From positions 2,641,501 to 2,705,500 of the forward strand of contig NZ_CP142362.1 in NCBI RefSeq assembly GCF_035918395.1: 64,000 nucleotides of DNA, read 5' to 3'. The notes under the pieces are model-generated. The model ran no database searches. It saw nothing but the letters and a program-made list of their open reading frames with translations, and was not told where the DNA came from. Shown here in pieces: positions 56,186 to 64,000 of this stretch. The DNA comes from Mycolicibacterium sp. ND9-15. GTDB taxonomy: Bacteria > Actinomycetota > Actinomycetes > Mycobacteriales > Mycobacteriaceae. Each line of letters starts with the position of its first letter. Position 1 is the stretch's first letter. A program made the translations under genes and the position numbers.

Positions 56186-57198
56186 ACCGGCGTCAGCGTG
56201 GCCTTGCCGGTTCGTGCGAGCCCACCGCGATCGATCCACGTCAGGTCGATCACGTCGCCCGGGTAGTGCCTGTCCAGCACGTACGTCAGTGTCGTCGCCG
56301 AATCGAGCGGGGTGCCGTCGAGAACCGTCAGCACGTCGCCGGGGCGGATGCCGGCCGCGTCGGCGGGCCCGCCGCGCAGGACGTCGACGATCTGCACGCC
56401 GGGTCCACGTTGAGCCGAGCGCACACCCACACCGAGCAGCACCGGCGGGCCGACGTGCACCTCGGAGGACGGCGTCCGGGCTCGAATCTGGTTGGCGATC
56501 GGCATGGCGTCGTTGATCGGGATCGCGAAGCCCTCGCCGCCGGGACCGAACCGGAAGTTCACCGACGCGGCGGTGGTGATGCCGACCACCTGCCCGGCGC
56601 TGTTGACCACGGGACCGCCCGAGTCACCCGCGACCACCGGCGCGGCGAACTCGAGGAGGCCATCGAGTTCGTCCTTGCTGCCGGTAAGCGAGTCTTCGGC
56701 GTTCACGGTCCGGCCGAACCCGGTGATGGTGCCGATTTCGCGGGTCAGCGGTCCGTCCGTCCCGTTGGCGTTGCCGAGTGCGACGACGGGTTCGCCGGCT
56801 ACCAGCCGCGCAGAATCTCCGATCGGCGCGACGGGCAAGCCGTACGCGCCGATCAGCTGCAGTACGGCGATGTCACGCCTGCGGTTATATCCGACGAGCT
56901 CAGCCGGGTAGGACCGGCCACCGACGCTGGCGGTGATGCGGTCGGCACCTGATACGACGTGGAAGTTGGTCAACACCTGACCGTTCGGGTCGAGCACGAA
57001 ACCGGCACCGTTGCCGTACGCGCCCTGGTAGTCGATCTCGGTGTTGATGCGGACGACGGCGGGTTCGACCTGCGCTGCCGCCGCGATCGGGTCGACGGGC
57101 GCGGCCGTGGCCGGAAATACCGGTGTGACCATGGCCAGCGCGGTCGCCAGTGCGATCAGCAGCGTCGCGAACGGACGCCGAAGGGGGAATTTGCCCAT
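56182..57198 (-). CDS. pepA: Secreted PepA-type (S1C/HtrA-like) serine protease with PDZ domain
   Basis: A 338-residue exported protease. A signal peptide (FATLLIALATALAMVTPVFPATAA) precedes a trypsin-like domain with catalytic H80 (VLTNFHVVSG), D109 (NRRRDIAVLQL) and S193 (VVAGDSGGPVV), and a C-terminal PDZ domain (~245-335, GVQIVDVLRGGPADAAGIRPGDVL). This matches mycobacterial PepA (Rv0125-like) rather than membrane-anchored HtrA. It probably works in envelope protein quality control. Confidence 0.9.
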   Translation of the reverse strand: MGKFPLRRPFATLLIALATALAMVTPVFPATAAPVDPIAAAAQVEPAVVRINTEIDYQGAYGNGAGFVLDPNGQVLTNFHVVSGADRITASVGGRSYPAELVGYNRRRDIAVLQLIGAYGLPVAPIGDSARLVAGEPVVALGNANGTDGPLTREIGTITGFGRTVNAEDSLTGSKDELDGLLEFAAPVVAGDSGGPVVNSAGQVVGITTAASVNFRFGPGGEGFAIPINDAMPIANQIRARTPSSEVHVGPPVLLGVGVRSAQRGPGVQIVDVLRGGPADAAGIRPGDVLTVLDGTPLDSATTLTYVLDRHYPGDVIDLTWIDRGGLARTGKATLTPV

Positions 57199-57226
57199 AG
57201 GCCCATATTGCCCGATGCTCGCGGGG

Positions 57227-57988
57227 CTAATCGTCTACAGCCACGCCACCGCGCAGCCGCCTGCGGCGACGGCGCGCCGACTCGGGCCGGCGATTGCGCA
57301 GTTTGCCTTCGCTGGGCTCGTCTTCTTCGGCGGCTTTCGATGCGGTTTCGTCGGACTCGGTATCGGTCTCTTCGGTATCGGTCTTGGCGTCGGCCTTGGC
57401 GCCCGCCCCCTCGTCCGGGCCGGCAGCGATGGTCTCATCCGCGGACATGGCGGCGGCGTCCTCGCCGGCCTCGGCCTCTTCGACTTCTTCGCCGTCGTCC
57501 GCACCCTTGCCCCGACGGCGGCGCTGCTTCGGCGCCTTGACCTTGAGCGGTTTCGGCGGCGGTGGGGGCAGTTCGGCGACCGAAGCCAGGTAGAAAGCGA
57601 AGACGCCGAGAAGCGCGATCGCCGCGGCGGCACCGTAGATGCCGAACAACCAGCGACCCGCGTCATCCAGCGACAGCCAGATCTCGCTGATCGCGGCGCC
57701 GATGATCAGCACCCCGGCCAGCACGTGCAGGGCGATCGACCACGCCCGCAGCGTCAACGCCATCTGCGGGGTGCCGAACTCCGGTTTGCGCGTGCGCAGC
57801 AGTGTGAAGACCACGGGCAGCGCCGCAAGCCCGATCAGCGCCCCCGCCACGATGCGCAGCACGGTGCCCAGCGTGTGCGGGGTGTCGCCCATCAGTTCGG
57901 GCCAGCGCGGGAGCACGAAGAAGAAGTACAGAACACCGGCGACGACGCAGAACGACGCGTGCCAGATCACCGCAACGGTGCGGCTCAT
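57227..57988 (-). CDS. Membrane protein with acidic/basic C-terminal tail (Rv3723-like)
   Basis: A 253-residue protein: four hydrophobic segments within residues 1-140 (AVIWHASFCVVAGVLYFFFVL, VLRIVAGALIGLAALPVVF, SIALHVLAGVLIIGAA, LFGIYGAAAAIALLGVFAFYLA), then a long disordered tail that is first basic (KQRRRRGK), then acidic (EEVEEAEAGED..., TDTEETDTESDE), ending RRRRRRL. The function is unknown. It precedes tRNA-Ser(GGA), as in M. tuberculosis. Confidence 0.8.
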   Translation of the reverse strand: MSRTVAVIWHASFCVVAGVLYFFFVLPRWPELMGDTPHTLGTVLRIVAGALIGLAALPVVFTLLRTRKPEFGTPQMALTLRAWSIALHVLAGVLIIGAAISEIWLSLDDAGRWLFGIYGAAAAIALLGVFAFYLASVAELPPPPPKPLKVKAPKQRRRRGKGADDGEEVEEAEAGEDAAAMSADETIAAGPDEGAGAKADAKTDTEETDTESDETASKAAEEDEPSEGKLRNRRPESARRRRRRLRGGVAVDD

Positions 57989-58072
57989 ACTCCTCCTAGA
58001 CGCTTGGTTGGCCCAGGGTGCGACCGGGCGGGCCGTCAGCTCAGGCCATCAGACCGCACCCCGGGCCGAGTG

Positions 58073-58158
58073 CGGAGGATGCGGGATTTGAACCCGCGAG
58101 GGCTATTAACCCAACCCGCGTTCCAGGCGAGCGCCATAGGCCACTAGGCGAATCCTCC
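58073..58158 (-). tRNA. tRNA-Ser(GGA)
   Basis: An 86 nt class II tRNA on the minus strand: acceptor GGAGGAT/ATCCTCC, anticodon loop CTGGAAC (GGA), a long variable arm and T loop GGTTCAAATCC. Confidence 0.95.
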
Positions 58159-58228
58159 GCGGGCCATGGTAGCCGACCTCACGGACGAGCCCATCGGGAC
58201 GAGTGCGGCGCTGGTATTAGACTCGCCG

Positions 58229-59627
<1,399 letters not shown>

Positions 59628-59676
59628 TGGGCCGGGCCGGCGCACCTCGTCACACCCCGCCGGTAGCCTGCTGACC

Positions 59677-61521
59677 GTGGCGCTCTACCGCAAGTACCGG
59701 CCCGCGACCTTCGCCGAGGTCGTCGGCCAGGAACATGTCACCGAGCCACTGTCGACGGCGCTGACCTCCGGCCGGATCAATCACGCGTACCTGTTCTCTG
59801 GGCCACGCGGGTGTGGCAAGACCTCGTCTGCGCGCATCCTGGCCCGCTCGTTGAACTGCGCGCAGGGTCCGACCGCCACCCCGTGCGGGGTGTGCGACTC
59901 CTGCGTGGCGCTCGCACCGAACGGTCCCGGAAGCGTCGACGTCGTCGAACTCGACGCCGCCAGCCACGGCGGGGTGGACGACACCCGTGAGTTGCGCGAC
60001 CGTGCGTTCTACGCGCCGGCGCAGTCGCGGTACCGGATCTTCATCGTCGACGAGGCGCACATGGTCACCACGGCTGGCTTCAACGCGCTGCTGAAGATCG
60101 TCGAGGAGCCACCCGAACACCTGATCTTCGTGTTCGCGACCACCGAACCGGAGAAGGTGCTGCCGACCATCCGCTCGCGCACGCACCACTACCCGTTCCG
60201 GCTGCTGGCTCCGCGCACCATGCGATCGCTGCTGGAAGGCATCTGCGCACAAGAGAACGTCACCGTCGACGACGCGGTGTATCCACTGGTGATCCGCGCC
60301 GGCGGCGGATCACCGCGAGACACCCTCTCGGTGCTCGATCAGTTGTTGGCCGGCGCCGAGGGTGACCACGTCGACTACGCGCGGGCACTGGCGCTGCTCG
60401 GAGCGACCGACGTGGCGCTGATCGACGACGCGATCGACGCGCTGGCCGCCGGCGATGCCGCGGCCCTGTTCGGGGTCGTCGAAGCCGTGATCGACGCCGG
60501 CCACGACCCGCGCCGGTTCGCGACCGACCTGCTGGAGCGGTTCCGCGACCTGATCGTGCTGCAGTCGGTGCCCGACGCCGCGGCGCGCGGGGTGGTCGAC
60601 GGGCCGGAAGATGTGCTCGAGCGCATGCGGGAGCAGGCAGCGCGCATCGGGACCGCGACGCTGACCCGGTACGCCGAGGTGGTGCACGCCGGTCTCGGAG
60701 AGATGCGCGGGGCGACGGCACCGCGGTTGTTGCTGGAGGTGGTGTGCGCACGGCTGTTGCTGCCGTCGGCCAGCGACACCGAATCGGCGCTGTTGCAGCG
60801 CGTCGAGCGCATCGAAACCCGTCTCGACATGTCGATTCCGGCTGGTGAGGGCGCGGCGTCGCAAGCGGGTGGACCGCCGAGGCAGTACGCCCGCAAGAGC
60901 AGGTCCGCCGAGGCGCAGCCGCCCGTCGTCGAGCAGGCGCCGCCGGCACCCGCGCCCGAGCCGCCGGCCGCGCCCGAGCCGCCCGCCGACCCCGAGTCGG
61001 CGTCCGAAAGCCCGCCGCCGGTTCGGCCGCCGTCGGATCCGGTGGTGGAGGCGCCGCCCACGGCGGCGGTGACGGGGGAGCCGAACGCGGCGGCCGTGCG
61101 CAGCATGTGGTCCACGGTGCGCGACAAGGTGCGAGAGCGCAGTCGCACCACCGAGGTGATGTTGTCGGGCGCCATCGTCCGCGCGGTCGAGGGCGACACG
61201 CTGGTGCTCACCCACGAGTCGGCGCCGCTGGCCAAGCGGTTGACCGAGCAGCGCAACGCGGACGTCATCCGCGAAGCGTTGAAAGACGCCCTCGGCGTGG
61301 ATTGGCGGATCCGGTGCGAAACCGGTGAAGCGGCGCCCGCCGCACCGCCCGCGCCCGAGACCGAAAACGCGGCGGCGGCGCGGGCACCGCGCGAGGACGA
61401 CGAGGAGGAGTTGTTGGCTGAAGCCGGCGCCGACACCTCCGACGCGCCGCGCCGCGATCCGGAGGAAGCCGCGCTCGAGTTACTGCAAAGCGAACTCGGC
61501 GCCCGCCGCATCGACGGCTGA
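59677..61521 (+). CDS. dnaZX: DNA polymerase III gamma/tau subunit
   Basis: A 614-residue clamp-loader ATPase. Walker A is GPRGCGKTS (42-50), zinc cysteines are at C70, C73 and C76 with C61, Walker B is IFIVDEAHMV, and sensor 1 is FATTEPEKV. Domain III ends at ~370. A Pro/Ala/Glu-rich linker (400-450) leads to a C-terminal tau-like domain (MWSTVRDKVRERSRTTEVML). GTG 59677. I saw no slippery heptamer for programmed frameshifting, so only the full-length form is expected. Confidence 0.93.
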   Translation: MALYRKYRPATFAEVVGQEHVTEPLSTALTSGRINHAYLFSGPRGCGKTSSARILARSLNCAQGPTATPCGVCDSCVALAPNGPGSVDVVELDAASHGGVDDTRELRDRAFYAPAQSRYRIFIVDEAHMVTTAGFNALLKIVEEPPEHLIFVFATTEPEKVLPTIRSRTHHYPFRLLAPRTMRSLLEGICAQENVTVDDAVYPLVIRAGGGSPRDTLSVLDQLLAGAEGDHVDYARALALLGATDVALIDDAIDALAAGDAAALFGVVEAVIDAGHDPRRFATDLLERFRDLIVLQSVPDAAARGVVDGPEDVLERMREQAARIGTATLTRYAEVVHAGLGEMRGATAPRLLLEVVCARLLLPSASDTESALLQRVERIETRLDMSIPAGEGAASQAGGPPRQYARKSRSAEAQPPVVEQAPPAPAPEPPAAPEPPADPESASESPPPVRPPSDPVVEAPPTAAVTGEPNAAAVRSMWSTVRDKVRERSRTTEVMLSGAIVRAVEGDTLVLTHESAPLAKRLTEQRNADVIREALKDALGVDWRIRCETGEAAPAAPPAPETENAAAARAPREDDEEELLAEAGADTSDAPRRDPEEAALELLQSELGARRIDG

Positions 61522-61534
61522 GGCACCGCGCAGA

Positions 61535-62848
61535 TTACGGTGTCCACCACGGCCGCAGTGGCAGCCCGCCGTCACGGCCGTCGCGGTGCAGTTTGACCGC
61601 CAGAACCTGGTGCAGCTGTACGACGTTCGTCTCGAAGCCCAGGCGCGACCCGGCCATGTAGAGACCCCACACCTTGGCGGTCGCCAGGCCGACCTCGGCG
61701 ACGGCCTCATCCCAGTGCTCCACCAGGTTGCGGCACCAGTCGCGCAGCGTCAGGGCGTAGTGGTTGCGCAGGTTCTCCTCGTGCACCACCTCCAACCCGA
61801 CGTCCTGGGCCTCGGTGATGATGCGGCCGGACCCGGTGAGCTCACCGTCGGGGAAGACGTAGCGGTCGATGAAGCCACCCGCCGCCGCTCCGGTCCGGTT
61901 GTCCGGCCGCGTGATGCAGTGGTTGAGCAGCAGTGCACCGGGCCGCATCTTGGACTGGAGGAACTCGAAGTAGGCCGGATAGTTGTGTACGCCGATGTGT
62001 TCGGTCAGCCCGATCGACGACACCGCGTCGAAGCCGAACTCGCGTACATCGCGGTAGTCGCCGTGCCGGACTTCGGCGAGGTCGCCGAGGCCTTCCTGAA
62101 CGATCGCGTTCTGCGCCCAGGACGACTGCTCCTTCGACAGCGTGACGCCGATCGCCTTGACCCCGCGCCGCGCCGCGTAGCGCACCATGCCACCCCAACC
62201 GCAGCCCACGTCGAGCAGGCGATCGCCGGGCCGCAGGCGCAGCTTCTCGAACACCAGCCGGTATTTGTACTCCTGCGCCTCCTCGAGCGTGGCCTCGCCG
62301 TGTGGATAGCAGGCGCACGTGTAGGTCATCGACGGCCCCAGTACCCACTCGTAGAACCTGTTGGAGACGTCGTAGTGGTGGTGTATCGCCTCGGCATCAC
62401 GACTCTTGCTGTGTCGCAGTCCCTCTGCGATTCTCCGCCAGCGCGGGAGGGCTTCTTGCGGCGGCGGTGCGATCGGCTTCAGGTGCTCGATACCGATGGA
62501 ACGCACGATGTTCGCGAGCACCCGCGCGGGCGGTCGCTTGAAGTCCATTTTGTCGGCGAGCGCCCTGAGCAACTCATAGGGGTCGCCGGGGTGTACACCG
62601 TGCGGTTCCAGGTCACCGGACACGTAAGCCCGCGCCAGTCCCAGATCTCCGGGTGCGGTGGCCAGATACGTCGTGCCCCGTGGTGTCAGAAGTTCCAGGC
62701 CTATGGGGGCGTCCTCGGGGCCGGCCGCGCTGCCGTCGTAGGCGGTGAACCGCAGCGGCAGGTTCCCCGCGGCGAAGATCTCCAGAATCTGCGCCAGTGT
62801 GAGCCTTCCGGCGAGCGCCGGTATCGCGTGTTCTTTGAAAGTCGTCAT
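61535..62848 (-). CDS. Cyclopropane-fatty-acid-synthase-family SAM methyltransferase
   Basis: A 437-residue enzyme (Rv3720-like) that adds a methyl/methylene group across a lipid double bond. The N-terminal ~110 residues form a lipid-binding SCP2-like domain. The methyltransferase part has HHHYDVSNRFYEWVLGPSMTYTCAC, the SAM site LLDVGCGWGG (211-220), SIGLTEHIG, and the C-terminal YRLVF/W...AGSRLGFE region. Paired with the FAD oxidase by ATGA overlap, it resembles the bfa/ufa pairs that make methyl-branched or 10-methyl fatty acids; the actual product is inference. Confidence 0.9.
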   Translation of the reverse strand: MTTFKEHAIPALAGRLTLAQILEIFAAGNLPLRFTAYDGSAAGPEDAPIGLELLTPRGTTYLATAPGDLGLARAYVSGDLEPHGVHPGDPYELLRALADKMDFKRPPARVLANIVRSIGIEHLKPIAPPPQEALPRWRRIAEGLRHSKSRDAEAIHHHYDVSNRFYEWVLGPSMTYTCACYPHGEATLEEAQEYKYRLVFEKLRLRPGDRLLDVGCGWGGMVRYAARRGVKAIGVTLSKEQSSWAQNAIVQEGLGDLAEVRHGDYRDVREFGFDAVSSIGLTEHIGVHNYPAYFEFLQSKMRPGALLLNHCITRPDNRTGAAAGGFIDRYVFPDGELTGSGRIITEAQDVGLEVVHEENLRNHYALTLRDWCRNLVEHWDEAVAEVGLATAKVWGLYMAGSRLGFETNVVQLHQVLAVKLHRDGRDGGLPLRPWWTP

Positions 62849-64000
62849 TGTCGTTGCACCGCCTTCGCATACAGATCGAGCAGCCGTGTATCTGGATCGT
62901 AAGCCTTCTTGACGATCTTGTAAGTTTCTCCGCCGTAGAGATCGTCGAATTCCTCGCGGCTGTAACAGGAATCCGAGTACAGCGACTTGTGGCCATCGAG
63001 TTCGCTGACCTTGCGTTCGATCAGCCTGTTGGTATGCCCTTCGGTTGGCCCGACGGGCACCGACGACCAGAACCCGACATTGACATAAGTGTGGTGCGGC
63101 CTGATCGGGTACAGCGGCCAGCCGCCCACATCACGAAGCCGCAACGGACACAACCAGATCGGCTCGATCGGCACGTTGTCGAGGAACCAGCGCAGGAACT
63201 CGGCGACCCGCCCGATCGGTACCTCGACGTCCTGCACGACGCGTTCGCGGGGCGGACGGCCGTTACGCTTCTCGATCCGGTCGGCGATGTCGAACCGCTG
63301 GTCGTAGGCGACGAGCTTCCAGTAGAAGCTGCTGCGACGGAATCTCCGCGGCCACCATCGGCGGATCCGCGGATTCTGCGCGCCGAACGCCCGTGAGCAC
63401 CAGAACCAGTCGGTGTCCCACCGCCACAGGTAGTCGTGGATCGTCAACCGGTCGTGTTTCTCGGCGCCGTTCTCGCCGGGATGCTGGATCGAGCGATAGT
63501 AGATCTGTTGGCCGGTGTAGTCGCTGACCGGTCCGGGCGTCGCGGTTTGAAATCCCACCGTCAGGTAAGACTCGTCGGCGGAGAACACCACACCGTCGAG
63601 ATAGTCGACCGGGGTTTCGTCGTAGCCGCCGGTCTCGACGATGCGGTCCATCGCGGTGACGAGGTCCTCGATACTGTTGAACCGCAGGTGACGCACCGTT
63701 ACGAACGGGCGCACGGTCTCCAGCTCGATCTTCAGTCGGACCGAATATCCCAGCGTGCCATATGAATTCGGGAAGGCGCGAAACAGGTCGGTATGGTGAT
63801 CCGGCGAAACGGTGAGCACTTCGCCGGTGCCCGTCAGGATGTCCATCTCCAGCACCGACTCGTGTGGCAGTCCGTTGCGGAACGACGCGGACTCGATGCC
63901 GAGCCCGGTGACCGCTCCCCCCAGCGTGATGGTCTTCAGTTGCGGTACCACCAACGGGGACAAGCCGTATGGCAACGTCGCGGCCACCAGATCCTCGTAT
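62845..64000 (-). CDS. FAD-binding oxidoreductase (DprE1/DIMINUTO-like), cut by window edge
   Basis: The C-terminal ~385 residues of a vanillyl-alcohol-oxidase-fold FAD enzyme (Rv3719-like). TLGGAVTGLGIESASFRNGLPHESVL is part of the FAD-binding PP-loop region, and PNSYGTLGYSVRLKIEL follows. The large C-terminal domain has FNSIEDLVTAMD, WFWCSRAFGAQNP and YRDVGGWPLYPIRPHHTYVNVGFW-like motifs. Its stop overlaps the cyclopropane-synthase start. In paralogous pairs the FAD protein reduces the methylene intermediate made by the methyltransferase to a methyl branch. The N-terminus is outside the window. Confidence 0.88.
   Translation of the reverse strand, partial: YEDLVAATLPYGLSPLVVPQLKTITLGGAVTGLGIESASFRNGLPHESVLEMDILTGTGEVLTVSPDHHTDLFRAFPNSYGTLGYSVRLKIELETVRPFVTVRHLRFNSIEDLVTAMDRIVETGGYDETPVDYLDGVVFSADESYLTVGFQTATPGPVSDYTGQQIYYRSIQHPGENGAEKHDRLTIHDYLWRWDTDWFWCSRAFGAQNPRIRRWWPRRFRRSSFYWKLVAYDQRFDIADRIEKRNGRPPRERVVQDVEVPIGRVAEFLRWFLDNVPIEPIWLCPLRLRDVGGWPLYPIRPHHTYVNVGFWSSVPVGPTEGHTNRLIERKVSELDGHKSLYSDSCYSREEFDDLYGGETYKIVKKAYDPDTRLLDLYAKAVQRQ

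Noticed and set aside
59677..61521. Programmed frameshift in dnaZX producing a short gamma subunit
   Set aside because: I found no A-rich slippery heptamer with a following hairpin in the domain III/linker region.
61325..62902. A 525-codon plus-strand frame across the cyclopropane-synthase gene
   Set aside because: No motif, and antisense to a convincing SAM methyltransferase.

Overview
The window is high-GC chromosomal DNA from a mycobacterium, probably a non-tuberculous Mycolicibacterium-type species. It carries the arabinogalactan/lipoarabinomannan genes (aftA, embC, embA, dprE1, dprE2, glfT1, wzm, wzt), the mycobacterial proteasome activator bpa, LpqH-type lipoproteins, ligC with its partner primase, and the run aspartate aminotransferase-dnaZX-cyclopropane synthase-FAD oxidase. 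Gene order matches, from memory, the Rv3719-Rv3794 region of M. tuberculosis, interrupted by species-specific insertions and deletions. No prophage, insertion sequence or CRISPR array was seen.

Layout. 1-15.1 kb: cell-wall locus, almost all on the minus strand. It is read right to left as bpa, wzt, glfT1, wzm, then after three unrelated small genes as gtrA-like, dprE1, dprE2, aftA, embC, embA (cut by the window edge). A broken AbiEi/DUF559-type gene lies antisense between embC and embA, bracketed by two copies of a ~40 bp palindromic repeat. DprE1 has Ala where M. tuberculosis has the benzothiazinone target Cys387. 15.5-34.7 kb: metabolic and regulatory genes (class-V aminotransferase-like protein without the PLP lysine, quinone oxidoreductase/MarR pair, MocR regulator, echA21, aromatic aminotransferase, alkylsulfatase, SDR, tyrA, tadA). 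It also holds tRNA genes and a deletion scar of a proXVWZ osmoprotectant transporter operon. 35.0-38.7 kb: a translationally coupled stress-signalling module (receiver-PP2C phosphatase, CHASE3 histidine kinase, single-domain response regulator) with a convergent RsbW-like anti-sigma kinase.

38.8-46.3 kb: secreted proteins and two LpqH-like lipoproteins, then tgt and gluQRS, which act on queuosine in tRNA. Between these two sits a CoA-transferase gene framed by two direct copies of a ~62 bp imperfect-palindrome repeat. 46.3-51.6 kb: ligC and the LigD-type primase-polymerase, separated by a YeeE/YedE sulfur transporter with a divergent GntR regulator and by the remnant of a second LigC-type ligase. 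51.7-57.2 kb: exported and envelope proteins (SodC-like lipoprotein, esterase, PepA-type protease) and a TetR/DapB-like divergent pair. 57.2-64 kb: membrane protein, tRNA-Ser(GGA), SRP RNA, aspartate aminotransferase, dnaZX, and a cyclopropane-synthase/FAD-oxidase lipid-modification pair running off the right edge.

The window contains all four serine tRNA isoacceptors (UGA, GCU, CGA, GGA) plus tRNA-Arg(ACG). The most unusual structural theme is single genes framed by imperfect-palindrome repeats, one inside the emb operon and one inside the queuosine region. The clearest gene-decay events are the proXVWZ scar, the ligase remnant and the frameshifted AbiEi-like gene.
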